NCBI RefSeq assembly: GCF_024362405.1 | Contig: NZ_CP101454.1 | Coordinates: 744,001-808,000 of the forward strand | Direction: 5' to 3' | Length of the DNA: 64,000 nt | Source: Halorarius litoreus | Lineage (GTDB): Archaea > Halobacteriota > Halobacteria > Halobacteriales > Haloarculaceae | In this document: one piece after another, positions 36,252 to 45,172 of the stretch | How the letters are laid out: each line of letters begins with the position of its first letter | Position numbering within the stretch: position 1 is the stretch's first letter | Made by a program: the position numbers and the translations under genes | The notes under the pieces: model-generated | What the model was told of the DNA's origin: nothing | Seen by the model: only the letters and a program-made list of their open reading frames with translations | Database searches by the model: none

Positions 36252-36274
36252 CTAGGGCATGGGAAAGATATAAA
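36252..36274 (+). promoter_or_regulatory. Promoter of the second transporter operon with CTAG upstream element
   Basis: TCTAGGGC begins at 36251, and TATAAA lies at 36269-36274, 13 bases after the CTAG. The predicted transcript start is about 36297, ten bases before the livH-like ATG. The CTAG-to-TATA spacing is the same as in the first binding-protein promoter at 5.27 kb. Regulatory meaning is inferred. Confidence 0.45.
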
Positions 36275-36306
36275 CGACAATCAACCACATCGGGAAACGG
36301 ATTTCA

Positions 36307-37179
36307 ATGGCAGCATCCGCATTAATCGAGTATCTCGTGTTCGGGATCACGATAAGTTCCTTGTACGCGCTGGTTGCGATCGGGTTCACACTGATTTTCA
36401 GCATCCGAGGAATCGCCAACCTGGCCCACGGTGCGCTCCTGATGGCCGGTGGCTACTCGGTGTTCCTGCTGGTGAGTAGCGGTGTGCCGGTCACACTGGC
36501 GCTGCTCATCACCATCCCCATCGGATTCCTCATAGCCGTGGTCCTCTACAGAGGGATGGTCAAACCGATCGAGAACCAGCCATTGACCGCGATGATGGTC
36601 ACGTTACTGATCGCGTTCCTCGCCGAGGAGTTCGTCAGGAACTTCATTAGCGACTCGACCCGGACGGTGCCGCCAATCATCGAGGGCGTGACAGCCATCG
36701 CTGGCACGCCGATAACCTACAACCGGATACTGGCGTTCGTGGTCTCGGTCGTGCTGGTCGTGGGCGTCTGGTACTTCGTCACGCGGACCTACACCGGCCA
36801 GGCCATCCTCGCGGTGAGTATCGACGAGAAAGGGGCGGCCTCCGCGGGCATCAACATCGACCGGACGAACCTGCTCGTCTGGGGGATCGCCGGCGCGCTG
36901 GCTGTCGTCGCAGGCTACTTCTGGGGGTCGCTGAACACGCTGGCGCCGGGAATGGGGCTCGACCCGCTGCTGTCGGCGTTCGTCATCGTGGTCATCGGCG
37001 GCCTCGGCAGCGTCTCCGGGTCGGTCCTCGCGGCCTACATCATCGGCCTGCTCGAGACCAGCGCCGCGTTCCTCATCGACCCCGGGGCACAGGGCCTGTT
37101 CAGCTTCGGCGTCCTCATCCTCGTGTTGCTGTTCCGGCCACAGGGGCTGTTCGGCAACCGCAGTCTGGAGTTCGATTAG
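36307..37179 (+). CDS. livH: Branched-chain-amino-acid-type ABC transporter permease (LivH family), second system
   Basis: 290-residue polytopic permease. The LivH core IGFTLIFSIRGIANLAHGAL is near residues 25-44, and the C-terminal LLFRPQGLFGNRSLEFD is typical. A TATA box at 36269-36274 supports the ATG at 36307. The livM-like gene starts two bases after its stop. This second HAAT system is not a close copy of the first, so the two probably import different ligands. Both sit in the same island, which suggests uptake of pathway substrates. Confidence 0.92.
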   Translation: MAASALIEYLVFGITISSLYALVAIGFTLIFSIRGIANLAHGALLMAGGYSVFLLVSSGVPVTLALLITIPIGFLIAVVLYRGMVKPIENQPLTAMMVTLLIAFLAEEFVRNFISDSTRTVPPIIEGVTAIAGTPITYNRILAFVVSVVLVVGVWYFVTRTYTGQAILAVSIDEKGAASAGINIDRTNLLVWGIAGALAVVAGYFWGSLNTLAPGMGLDPLLSAFVIVVIGGLGSVSGSVLAAYIIGLLETSAAFLIDPGAQGLFSFGVLILVLLFRPQGLFGNRSLEFD

Positions 37180-37180
37180 C

Positions 37181-38278
37181 ATGAGTGGAGAACAAGCTGC
37201 TGACGACGTGACGTTGAGTGGACGCGTGCCCCACCCCAAGTACATCCTGGCGGCAGTGGGGCTGGCCAGCCTGTTCGTGATGCCGGCGGTCCTGTCGACG
37301 TTCCACCTGTTCGTCCTGGGCTCGATCTGCTTTATGGTGACGTTCACCATCTCCTGGGATTTCTTCACCGGAAGTACCGGCTACTTCAACTTCGCGCACA
37401 TGGTGATCGTCGGGTTAGCCGGCTACTCCAGTGCACTGTTGCACACCGAACTTGGCTACGGCCTGATAATCTCCATACTGGCGGCGACAGCCATCGCTGG
37501 CGCCTTCGGGACCATCGTCATCGCGGGGCCCACCCTCCGGCTCTCGGGCATCTACTTCGCGGCGCTGACGTTCATCCTGCCAGTGTACGCCAAGGAGGTC
37601 GTGGTCCTGTTCGGCGACATCACCGGGGGGCTGCCGGGCTACCTGTACATCAGCCCGCTCGGACCGAGGCTGAGCGAACTCGTCCCCCTGAACGTCAGCG
37701 GGGACCTGTTGCTGTACTACACGTCGGTGATACTGTTCACCCTCGCGCTCGCCGGCTTCGTCGTCCTGTCAAAGTCCCAGTTCGGGAGCGTGCTGCGGGC
37801 CATCCGCCAAGACGAACTGCTGCTGTCGTCGATCGGCATCAACCCCACCAAGTTCAAGATCGCCGGCTTCGCCATCACGGCGGTGGTCGCCGGCTTCGCG
37901 GGGTCGGTCTGGACGCACTTCCTGGTGACGCTGACGCCCGCGACGCAGCTCTCGATCCAGAACATGGTCGACATCGTCATCGCGGCGACGATCGGTGGCA
38001 TCGGAACGATCGTCGGTCCGGCGATCGGGATGTTCCTCATCAAGTTCATCGACCAGGGCGTCGTCATCCTCCAGAACGAGGTTATCGGCCAACCGTTCGG
38101 AATCGCGCTGGTCGAGTACCGCCGTGGGTTCACGCTGATCGTCGCGCTGCTGTTCTTCTACGTGTATCCGAGCGGTCTCTACCCCGCGATCCGCAGGCAG
38201 CTGGACAAGCTGACGTCCGGTAGCGGGGACGGGCAGTTGGACAGACTGACATCCAGTAGCGGAGAGGGGGAGGACTGA
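37181..38278 (+). CDS. livM: Branched-chain-amino-acid-type ABC transporter permease (LivM family), second system
   Basis: 365-residue polytopic permease with the LivM block TISWDFFTGSTGYFNFAHMV. A hydrophilic C-terminal tail carries a short internal repeat (DKLTSGSGDGQLDRLTSSSG). It is cotranscribed between livH and livG, with stop-to-start gaps of one to two bases. It forms the transmembrane pore with LivH. The tail is longer than usual for the family and its function is unknown. Confidence 0.92.
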   Translation: MSGEQAADDVTLSGRVPHPKYILAAVGLASLFVMPAVLSTFHLFVLGSICFMVTFTISWDFFTGSTGYFNFAHMVIVGLAGYSSALLHTELGYGLIISILAATAIAGAFGTIVIAGPTLRLSGIYFAALTFILPVYAKEVVVLFGDITGGLPGYLYISPLGPRLSELVPLNVSGDLLLYYTSVILFTLALAGFVVLSKSQFGSVLRAIRQDELLLSSIGINPTKFKIAGFAITAVVAGFAGSVWTHFLVTLTPATQLSIQNMVDIVIAATIGGIGTIVGPAIGMFLIKFIDQGVVILQNEVIGQPFGIALVEYRRGFTLIVALLFFYVYPSGLYPAIRRQLDKLTSGSGDGQLDRLTSSSGEGED

Positions 38279-38280
38279 CC

Positions 38281-39033
38281 GTGACCGGCTCGACGCTCCT
38301 GTCGGTCGAGGAAGTCTCCAAGCGGTTCGGCGGCCTGGTCGCGCTCGACGGTGTCAACCTGACGGTGAACGAGGGCGAGATCCTCGGGCTGATCGGGCCC
38401 AACGGCGCCGGCAAGAGTACGCTGATGAACGTGATCTCCAGCGTCTACCCGGTCAGCGGCGGCCGGATCGTGTTCGAGGACACCGACATCACGTCGGACT
38501 CGGTCCACACCAACGCCAAGCGCGGCATCGTCAGGACCTTCCAGGACTCGCGGCATTTCGAGGAGATCACCGGCTACGAGAACATCCGGCTGGCGGAGAT
38601 CCCCGACAAGCTCCTTTCGTGGGACATGTACCTCTCGGTGCTGACGCAGCGTGAGGAGTCCCCGGGCGTCGCCCGTGCCATCGAGGAAGTCGGGCTGTCG
38701 CGGGAGACGCTGGCGAAGACGCCGACGGATATGACCCACCTGGAGCGCATCCAGCTGGCCATCGCCCGCGCGCTGACCCACGACCCCGAGTTGCTGATGC
38801 TCGACGAGCCGTTCGCCGGCCTCAGCAAGGAGGAGGTCGATATCGTCGCGGAACTCGTCACGCATCTCAACGACCTCGGCATCACCATCCTGCTGATCGA
38901 CCACAACGTGGGGAAGGTGACTGCCGTCGCCAACCGGGTGGCGGTGCTCCACCAGGGCAGCATCCTCACGAAGGGAAGCCCCGAGGAGATCATCGAAGAC
39001 GAGCAGATGCGGGCGGCGTACCTGGGCGAGTAG
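38281..39033 (+). CDS. livG: ABC transporter ATP-binding protein (LivG family), second system, degenerate signature motif
   Basis: 250-residue ATPase with a GTG start directly after livM. Walker A GPNGAGKST (39-47) and Walker B LLMLDEP (171-177) are intact, and the switch His is in LLIDHNVG. The signature motif, normally LSxGQ followed by RRLEIARAL, reads MTHLERIQLAIARAL (151-165), so the Ser-Gly pair that contacts ATP across the dimer is missing. In the heterodimer with LivF, one of the two composite ATP sites may therefore be non-hydrolytic. The gene converges with livF on the other strand. Confidence 0.9.
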   Translation: MTGSTLLSVEEVSKRFGGLVALDGVNLTVNEGEILGLIGPNGAGKSTLMNVISSVYPVSGGRIVFEDTDITSDSVHTNAKRGIVRTFQDSRHFEEITGYENIRLAEIPDKLLSWDMYLSVLTQREESPGVARAIEEVGLSRETLAKTPTDMTHLERIQLAIARALTHDPELLMLDEPFAGLSKEEVDIVAELVTHLNDLGITILLIDHNVGKVTAVANRVAVLHQGSILTKGSPEEIIEDEQMRAAYLGE

Positions 39034-39230
39034 CTGTCGGTCTCCTTCTTCGGTGGGTTCCCTGGAATCGTCGTCCGATGCTCGGCTCTATCTGCTGAGC
39101 GTTCGGTCGTCCGTACTCCACCGGCTACCGGCTCGGGTGACCGCCGGCCACCGACGCCCGAGACGGTGACAGATGGACCGGCGTTGCAAAGGAAGCGGCA
39201 CCGAGTCCGTGGACCGCCAGGGGCGGCCGG

Positions 39231-39968
39231 TTACTCGAAGTAGGTTTCGCTGATGCGGTCGTCGGCCTCGAACTCCGCGGGCGTCCCGCGGGCCTCGATG
39301 GACCCGTTCTCGAGGAGCATGATGCGGTCGGCCAGGTCCATCGCCAGGCTGACGTCCTGTTCGGCGACCAGCACCGTCACGCCGGTGTCGATGATGTCCT
39401 CCAGCGCCGCCTTGATGTCCTTGACGATGGTCGGAGCTAGCCCCAGCGACGGCTCGTCGAGCAGCAGCAACTCGGGGTCAGCCATCAGGCTCCGCCCGAT
39501 GGCCAGCATCTTCTGCTCGCCGCCGCTGAGCGTCCGAGCGCGCTGCCTCGTCCGTTCCTCGAGGCGTGGAAACAGCTCGAAGACGCGCTCGAGATTGGCG
39601 TCGATGTCGTCCTGGCAGTCGTAGCTCCCAAGCCGGAGGTTCTGGAGGACGGTCATGTCCTCGAACAGGTTGCTTTTCTCCGTGCAGTAGCCGATTCGGT
39701 CGCCACCGAGTTCCCACGGGGGGCAACCGGCGATGGATTCGTCGGCGTAGGTGATCGTCCCGGAGTACTCCTTGAACCCGGTGAGACAGTCCAGCAGCGT
39801 CGTCTTCCCGGCGCCGTTGGGCCCGATAATCGCCGTCACGCTGCCCCGGTCGACGCCGAAGGAGACGCCGAACAGCGCCTGGGCCTGGCCGTAGTACGAC
39901 TCGACGCCGTCGATCCTGACGAGCTGGTCCGTGTCTACCTCCCGCGCCGGCTCCGTATTCACACCCAT
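39231..39968 (-). CDS. livF: ABC transporter ATP-binding protein (LivF family), second system
   Basis: 245-residue ATPase with Walker A GPNGAGKTT, signature LSGGEQKMLAIGRSL and Walker B ELLLLDEPSLGLAP, all canonical, plus Gln in the switch (VAEQD). The ATG at 39968 lies inside the end of the binding-protein gene, overlapping by ten bases, so it is translationally linked to it. It supplies the regular ATP site to pair with the degenerate LivG encoded convergently. Confidence 0.92.
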   Translation of the reverse strand: MGVNTEPAREVDTDQLVRIDGVESYYGQAQALFGVSFGVDRGSVTAIIGPNGAGKTTLLDCLTGFKEYSGTITYADESIAGCPPWELGGDRIGYCTEKSNLFEDMTVLQNLRLGSYDCQDDIDANLERVFELFPRLEERTRQRARTLSGGEQKMLAIGRSLMADPELLLLDEPSLGLAPTIVKDIKAALEDIIDTGVTVLVAEQDVSLAMDLADRIMLLENGSIEARGTPAEFEADDRISETYFE

Positions 39969-41290
39969 GGGGGCAGCTGGTACTCGTCCTCGCCGTCGTG
40001 GCCCTCCCACTGGTCGGGGCCGACGACCTTGTTCTTCAGATCGCCGCCCTCCTGCTGGTACTGGAGCATGGAGTACCAGACACCGTCGTCGGGGTCCATA
40101 CGAGCGTTGTGGGGGTAATCGGATTCTTCGACGGTCATGTAGTCGAGCATTCCCATCGTCCCGGGCATCACGAGCTCCTCGAGAGACGCGACTACCTCGT
40201 CCGGGTCGATCGTGCCGGCCTCTTCGGCGGCGGCCATCATCGACGTGAAGGCGTCGTAGGTCTGCCAGGCGGTCGTGCCGGGTGTGGAGTCGAACCGCTC
40301 CCGATACCCTTCGACGAACGGCAGCGAGACCTCAGTGATGGGTGCCGCTGCGCCGAGTTGCTGCTGGGAGACGTAGTGGGCCGCCTCGCCCACCTGCTCC
40401 TTGAAGTTCGGCGCGTTCGCGGCGACGAGGATGCCGGTCATCCCAGCGGGCACCTCGTTGTCGGCCCACTGCGTGACGAAGCCGGCGCCGTTGGCCACGG
40501 CGATGCCGAGCATCATCAGATCCGCTCCGGAGTCACGCACCTTGCTGAACACCGGCGAGAAGTCCGTGGTGTCGACCGAGAACCGCACGGGGTCCTCGAC
40601 GTTCATCTCCGTGGACTGCTTGAGCCGGTCGACGAAGCCCTTGGTCCAGGCATGGTCCTCGATGACGGGGACGACGTTTTCGACCCCCGTCTGGGGCTGG
40701 ATGACGTTGTCCATGTTCGCGGCCATCGTACTGACCACGAGTGGGCCGACCGGCACCGGCGAGAAGAAGTACTTGTGTTGTTCGTAGTTATTGGCAATCC
40801 GGTCGAGGGGCTGGGTGCCACCCACCGAAGAGGCGTTGAACACTGGGCCGCTCCCGGCGATGTGCTGCTGGATGGCCAGGATCGGACCGGTCGCATACCC
40901 GCCCGTGAGGAAGTCGACGTCCTCCTGTTCGACGAGACGACGACCCTCCTGGCCGGCCGTCTCGGGGTCCAGTTTGGTGTCGGCTGTGACGATCTCGATT
41001 TCTCGGCCCAGCACGCCGCCGTCGTCGTTCAGCTGGTCCCTGACGTACTTCGCGGCGTTGGTCGTCAGTTCCCCGTCCGGAATGACGCCCGGATAGAACA
41101 CGCCCACCGTGATCGGTTCGTCCGTGGCCGAGCCCGTCACCGTGCCGTTGTCGCTGCCGTCCGAACCGTCAGTCCCGCCGCCGCCGTCGCTGCCGTCCGA
41201 GCCGTCGCCACCACCATTGCTCGTACAGCCTGCCGCCAGTAGTGCCGTTGCGATGCTCCCCGTTTCGATAAACCGTCGTCGGCTAACCAT
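39959..41290 (-). CDS. Substrate-binding lipoprotein of the second HAAT ABC importer
   Basis: 443-residue type I periplasmic-binding protein. MVSRRRFIETG, a hydrophobic stretch and LLAAGC (Cys22) form a Tat lipoprotein signal. A Gly/Ser/Asp linker follows, then the domain starting PITVGVFYPGVIPDGEL. That core, ELTTNAAKYVRDQLNDDGG, recalls Urt/amide-binding (AmiC/FmdD-like) members rather than LivJ. A strong TATA-like TTTTATATAG box (41328-41338) lies 40 nt before the ATG. It is transcribed with livF only; the permeases and LivG are on the opposite strand. The ligand is unknown. Confidence 0.93.
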   Translation of the reverse strand: MVSRRRFIETGSIATALLAAGCTSNGGGDGSDGSDGGGGTDGSDGSDNGTVTGSATDEPITVGVFYPGVIPDGELTTNAAKYVRDQLNDDGGVLGREIEIVTADTKLDPETAGQEGRRLVEQEDVDFLTGGYATGPILAIQQHIAGSGPVFNASSVGGTQPLDRIANNYEQHKYFFSPVPVGPLVVSTMAANMDNVIQPQTGVENVVPVIEDHAWTKGFVDRLKQSTEMNVEDPVRFSVDTTDFSPVFSKVRDSGADLMMLGIAVANGAGFVTQWADNEVPAGMTGILVAANAPNFKEQVGEAAHYVSQQQLGAAAPITEVSLPFVEGYRERFDSTPGTTAWQTYDAFTSMMAAAEEAGTIDPDEVVASLEELVMPGTMGMLDYMTVEESDYPHNARMDPDDGVWYSMLQYQQEGGDLKNKVVGPDQWEGHDGEDEYQLPPWV

Positions 41291-41710
41291 GAGTGTGACT
41301 CACAACGTTACGGTTCATCGAACACCCTATATAAAACTGTTTTCCCGCCGCTCACCATCGCGTTCGGCCAGAACCAAGAGAGACGCCCCAACGGAATCCC
41401 CTCAAACCCTCTATTGGAGCGCCTTGGGCGTTTAAACCCGGGATTCTCGGAATTCAATCACAGAGTTGGGGAGGTCGATCGATCCCCTTCGTACTCAGTC
41501 AGACCCACAAATTCGACATAGTGGACCGTTCTCGAGACGATTTGTTCCCCTCATGCGTCTCTGAACACGACCACGCCCATCCAACTCGCGTGTCGGTCCC
41601 GCACGCGGGTATCACTGGATTCAGGTGCGGCGTCCCACTGCATGGCCAGGGCCTATCCGGACCGACCGAACGAATCTTTAAGAGCGGAGAGATTGATGTG
41701 CTTGACATTC
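41291..41710. other. Divergent intergenic region between the second binding protein and the CoA ligase
   Basis: Holds the minus-strand TATA box of the binding-protein operon (41328-41338) and the plus-strand box TCTTTAAG (41675-41682) of the CoA ligase. In between is about 330 bases in which I see no conserved ORF, CTAG promoter element or strong inverted repeat. Confidence 0.5.
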
Positions 41711-43420
41711 ATGACCGGAGAGGGGTATATCACCGAGTTCGACGACCGGCCGCTGCACGAGTTGACGACCCCGGACGTGCTGGCGAACCGTGCGAGGGCG
41801 ATAGGTGAGAAGACCTTCGCCGCGTACGGACCGACCGACGAGCGGGTCAGCTTCGCCGAGATGTGGGACGAAACCAGGTCGATCGCCACCGGCCTAGTCG
41901 AGCTAGGTGTCGACGACTTGGAACACGTGAGTTTCTTCGGCAGCCACTCGCTGTACACGGTGCGCTCGTTGTACGGCATCCACGCTGCGGGGGCGGTGTT
42001 CGCTCCGATCAACTACGAGTACGAGGGCGCCGAACTCGCCTATCAGATCAACGACCTCACCCCACGGTACCTGATCCTGGAGGATCGGTACGCCGCCCGG
42101 TTTAACGCAGTCGTCGACGACCTCGATGACCCCCCTCACATCGTCCTCGTCGAGACGGATGCCGAGAGCGAGCCACTCGCCGACGAGTTCGAGGTGACGC
42201 CGTTTTCGACGCTCCGAGACCACCCACCCGAGCGGCCCGATCGGACACCCTCCTGGGACGACCCGGCGGTCGTGCTGTACACCTCTGGGACCACGGGCGA
42301 TCCGAAGGGTGTGGTCTGTGCCCACCGCGTGCTGTTGGCGAACCACGCGGTGTTGCAAGCCACACTGTGCAATCGGGGGGACACGGCCCACAACCCGCTG
42401 CCACTGTACCACATCGGCGGGCTGAGCTTCTGTAACTCAATGCTGCTCTGTGGCGGGACGGTCGCGCTCTGGGACGGCTTCTCGGCCTCGGAGTTCTGGG
42501 CCCGGATCGACCGGTACGACGCGACGGCGACGCTCATCCTGTCGGTGATGACCGACTTCCTGGTCGACCAGCCCGAGCGTCCTGCCGACCGGGAGAACTC
42601 GCTGAAGCTGGTCTCGATCCAGCCGATGCCCGACGACTGCCTCGAGATCGCGGAGCGGTTCTCTTGGGAGTTACTCGTCGCCGGCTACGGCCAGACCGAG
42701 ACCGGGTCGCCCATCTTCGGGCTGATCGACGCCGGCGCTGGCCACGACGGCATTCCCGAGGCCTACCGGTACGGGACCGACTCCGAGACGATGAAAGCGC
42801 GCGCCGGCCAGTTGGGCATCCCGGTCGAGCCCGAACCCAGGGGCGACCGCTGGATGGGCAAGCCGATTGCACCCAACGCCACGGTAACGATCCTCGATGC
42901 GGACGACGAGCAACTCCCCCCCGGCTCGACCGGGCAGCTCGCCATCCGGCCGAACCGGCCGTCGATCATTCTGGACGGCTACCTCGGCCGGCCCGAACAG
43001 ACGCTCGAAGCCGTCGAGAACCTGTGGTTCCACACCGGCGACGTCGCCCGGCTCGACGAGGAGGGCCACTACTACTTCGTCGACCGGATGGCCAACGTCA
43101 TCCGGCGCCGTGGGGAGAACATCTCGCCGTCGCAGATCCAGGGTGGAGCCACCAGGCACGACGCCATCGGGACCGCAGTGGCGTTCCCGGTCCCCGCCGA
43201 GAAGGGTGGCGAAGACGAGATCGCGGTCGTGGTCCAGCCCGCGGCGGACGCGACCCTCGACGAAGCGACGGTGCGCGACCACCTCGAGGCGGAGCTGCCC
43301 GGGTTCATGCACCCCAAATACATCGAAATTCGCGACGAGCTCCCGACGACGTCGACCAACAAGGTGGCAGTCTCGACGGTCAGAGACGAGTTCATGGCCG
43401 ACCACCCAGACTTCGACTGA
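41711..43420 (+). CDS. AMP-forming CoA ligase, CaiC/long-chain-acyl-CoA synthetase type
   Basis: 569-residue ANL ligase distinct from the other two in the window. The phosphate loop is YTSGTTGDPKGVVCAH, followed by PLPLYHIGGLSFCNSMLLCG, VAGYGQTETGSPIFG, FHTGDVARLDEEGHYYFVDR and the C-terminal Lys in LPTTSTNKVAVST. The pattern resembles crotonobetaine/carnitine-CoA ligases and FadD-type enzymes of steroid clusters. The ATG at 41711 is near-leaderless behind TCTTTAAG; ATG at 41696 is an alternative. It lies just upstream of the thiolase operon and probably makes the CoA substrate that operon consumes. Confidence 0.92.
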   Translation: MTGEGYITEFDDRPLHELTTPDVLANRARAIGEKTFAAYGPTDERVSFAEMWDETRSIATGLVELGVDDLEHVSFFGSHSLYTVRSLYGIHAAGAVFAPINYEYEGAELAYQINDLTPRYLILEDRYAARFNAVVDDLDDPPHIVLVETDAESEPLADEFEVTPFSTLRDHPPERPDRTPSWDDPAVVLYTSGTTGDPKGVVCAHRVLLANHAVLQATLCNRGDTAHNPLPLYHIGGLSFCNSMLLCGGTVALWDGFSASEFWARIDRYDATATLILSVMTDFLVDQPERPADRENSLKLVSIQPMPDDCLEIAERFSWELLVAGYGQTETGSPIFGLIDAGAGHDGIPEAYRYGTDSETMKARAGQLGIPVEPEPRGDRWMGKPIAPNATVTILDADDEQLPPGSTGQLAIRPNRPSIILDGYLGRPEQTLEAVENLWFHTGDVARLDEEGHYYFVDRMANVIRRRGENISPSQIQGGATRHDAIGTAVAFPVPAEKGGEDEIAVVVQPAADATLDEATVRDHLEAELPGFMHPKYIEIRDELPTTSTNKVAVSTVRDEFMADHPDFD

Positions 43421-43501
43421 CGGACATCGCCTGATAGCGGTCGTCCGCGGCCTTTCCCCGAGGGCACTCGGCCGAGCGCGTGGGGGAGATGTTGCAGCAG
43501 G

Positions 43502-43508
43502 TTTAATA
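43502..43508 (+). promoter_or_regulatory. TATA-like box of the thiolase operon
   Basis: TTTAATA, predicted transcript start about 43531. This is 50 nt ahead of the thiolase ATG but only about 12 nt ahead of the small upstream ORF at 43543. Confidence 0.5.
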
Positions 43509-43542
43509 ATTCGTGTGCCGACTCGACTGTAGTACGATTCCG

Positions 43543-43584
43543 ATGAGAGTACACGCTGTCACTACGGAGGACGAGTATCGATGA
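43543..43584 (+). CDS. 13-codon upstream ORF overlapping the thiolase start (ATGA)
   Basis: MRVHAVTTEDEYR followed by TGA. The stop and the thiolase ATG share the bases ATGA at 43581-43584. The ORF begins about 12 nt after the predicted transcript start, so it would be translated first and its ribosome could re-initiate on the thiolase gene. A GGAGG at 43566-43570 inside the ORF may help re-initiation. Reality is supported by the same layout at four other genes in this window. No function for the peptide itself is visible. Confidence 0.45.
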   Translation: MRVHAVTTEDEYR

Positions 43585-44762
43585 GTGCGACCACGGGAGG
43601 GTCGATCGTCGGCTGGGCCGAAACCGAGAGGTTCGGTCGGATTCCCGAGAAAGACCTCGAGGAACTCAACCAGCAGGTGGCCTACGACGCCATCGCGGAC
43701 GCCGGCCTCGAACTGGACGACGTCGACGGGCTGGTGGCGTCGGCCCCCACCGACGAACCGGCGGGGCTGTACGTCAGCGAACTCGCCGAGGAGCTCGGGC
43801 TCGTCGACGGGCTCAGACACGGCTCGACCGGCGGCATCGGCGGCGCCAGCACGCTGCAGAACCTGCACGTGGCCTGCCAACAGGTCGCCAGTGGCCAGTG
43901 TGAGAACATCCTGGTGATCGGCTGTGGCAAGCTCGCGACGGGCAGCTGGGGCGACGAGGCCGACGCCGTCGAGCAGATGGCGTCGATCGGCCACGCCCAG
44001 TTCGAGACGCCCTACGGGCCGTTCATCCCGTCGATGTACGCCCTGCCGGCCCGTCGGCACATGCACGACCACGGGACGACGCCCGAACAGCTCGCGAAGC
44101 TCACCGCGATCCACTACGACCACGCGGCGATGCAACCGGACGAGCGGTCGTTCACCAACGAGACCAAGACGCCCGAGGAGATCCTCGAGTCGCCGATGAT
44201 CGCCTCGCCGCTGACGCTCGACCAGTGTTCGCTGGTCACCGACGGTGGCTGTGGGATCGTCGTCACCAGCGAGGAGCGCGCCCACGCCGACTACGACGTC
44301 CCGGTTGACGTCGTGAGCTTCGGCGAGCACGCCACCCACGAGAAGGTCCACCAGATGCAGGACCTCACGCGGACGGGGGCACGCGAGGCCAGTCAGGCGG
44401 CGTTCGAGGCCGCCGACCTCGACCACGACGACATCGACGTGGTGGAGCTGTACGACTGCTTCTCGATTACGGTGTTACAGGTGCTCGAGGACCTGGGCTT
44501 CTGTGAGTACGGCGAGGGCGGTGCGCTCGTCGACAGCGGCGAGCTGGAGCTCGATGGCAAGTGGCCGCTCAACACCCACGGCGGCGAGCTCGCCCAGAGC
44601 CACCACGGTCCCTCGGGCCTGTTGCACGTCGTCGAGGCCGTTCGCCAACTGCGTGGCGAAGGCGGCCCGACGCAGGTCGAGGACGCCGAACACGCACTGG
44701 TCCACGGCAACGGCGGCGTGCTGTCCTGCCAGAACGTCGCCATCCTGGAGCGAGGTGACTGA
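43581..44762 (+). CDS. Thiolase-family protein lacking the nucleophilic Cys (Ltp2/SCP-2 thiolase-like, probable retro-aldolase)
   Basis: 393-residue thiolase fold. The helix that carries the acyl-accepting Cys in true thiolases reads GSTGGIGGASTLQNL (81-95), with no Cys. The C-terminal blocks VVELYDCFSITVLQVLEDLG, NTHGGELAQSHHGPSG and VHGNGGVLSCQNVAIL follow the lipid-transfer/SCP-2 thiolase pattern. Ltp2 enzymes of this kind cleave steroid side-chain acyl-CoAs by retro-aldol chemistry together with a DUF35 protein. Here a DUF35 gene follows after two bases and two MaoC genes after that. Assignment to the family is firm; the retro-aldolase role is inferred. Confidence 0.85.
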   Translation: MSATTGGSIVGWAETERFGRIPEKDLEELNQQVAYDAIADAGLELDDVDGLVASAPTDEPAGLYVSELAEELGLVDGLRHGSTGGIGGASTLQNLHVACQQVASGQCENILVIGCGKLATGSWGDEADAVEQMASIGHAQFETPYGPFIPSMYALPARRHMHDHGTTPEQLAKLTAIHYDHAAMQPDERSFTNETKTPEEILESPMIASPLTLDQCSLVTDGGCGIVVTSEERAHADYDVPVDVVSFGEHATHEKVHQMQDLTRTGAREASQAAFEAADLDHDDIDVVELYDCFSITVLQVLEDLGFCEYGEGGALVDSGELELDGKWPLNTHGGELAQSHHGPSGLLHVVEAVRQLRGEGGPTQVEDAEHALVHGNGGVLSCQNVAILERGD

Positions 44763-44764
44763 CG

Positions 44765-45172
44765 ATGGAGACAGCCTGGTATACGCCGGAACCCACCGAC
44801 GCGACCGAGGAGTACTGGAACGCGACCGCCGAGGAGCGCCTCGTCGTGCCCTACTGCAGGGACTGCGAGGACTACTTCTTCTACCCCAGACACCGGTGTC
44901 CGGAGTGTATGTCGGAGTCGATCGAGCACCGGGAGTCGAGCGGCGAGGCGACGCTGGAGTCCTACACCACGGTCTACCGACCCCCGGTGGAACAGCTCCA
45001 GGCGGAGGCGCCCTACATCAACGCGCTCGTCCGGCTCGAGGAGGGAGTCCAGTTGATGACCAACATCGTCGCCGACAGCGAGGACGACCTCTCCGTCGGG
45101 ATGGATCTAGCGCTGACCTGGCGGCCGACGGACGGAGACTACAACCTGCCGTACTGGGAGGCCAACGAATGA
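44765..45172 (+). CDS. DUF35 OB-fold/zinc-ribbon protein
   Basis: 135-residue protein with a rubredoxin-like zinc ribbon, CRDC (31-34) and CPEC (45-48), followed by an OB-fold part containing TLESYTTVYRPP and YINALVRLEEGVQ. DUF35 proteins are obligate partners of thiolase-type and HMG-CoA-synthase enzymes, and in actinobacterial ChsH2 the same domain is fused to a MaoC subunit. Here it is a separate gene lying between the Cys-less thiolase and the MaoC pair, overlapping the next gene by four bases (ATGA). Role inferred: channelling CoA thioester between hydratase and aldolase. Confidence 0.88.
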   Translation: METAWYTPEPTDATEEYWNATAEERLVVPYCRDCEDYFFYPRHRCPECMSESIEHRESSGEATLESYTTVYRPPVEQLQAEAPYINALVRLEEGVQLMTNIVADSEDDLSVGMDLALTWRPTDGDYNLPYWEANE

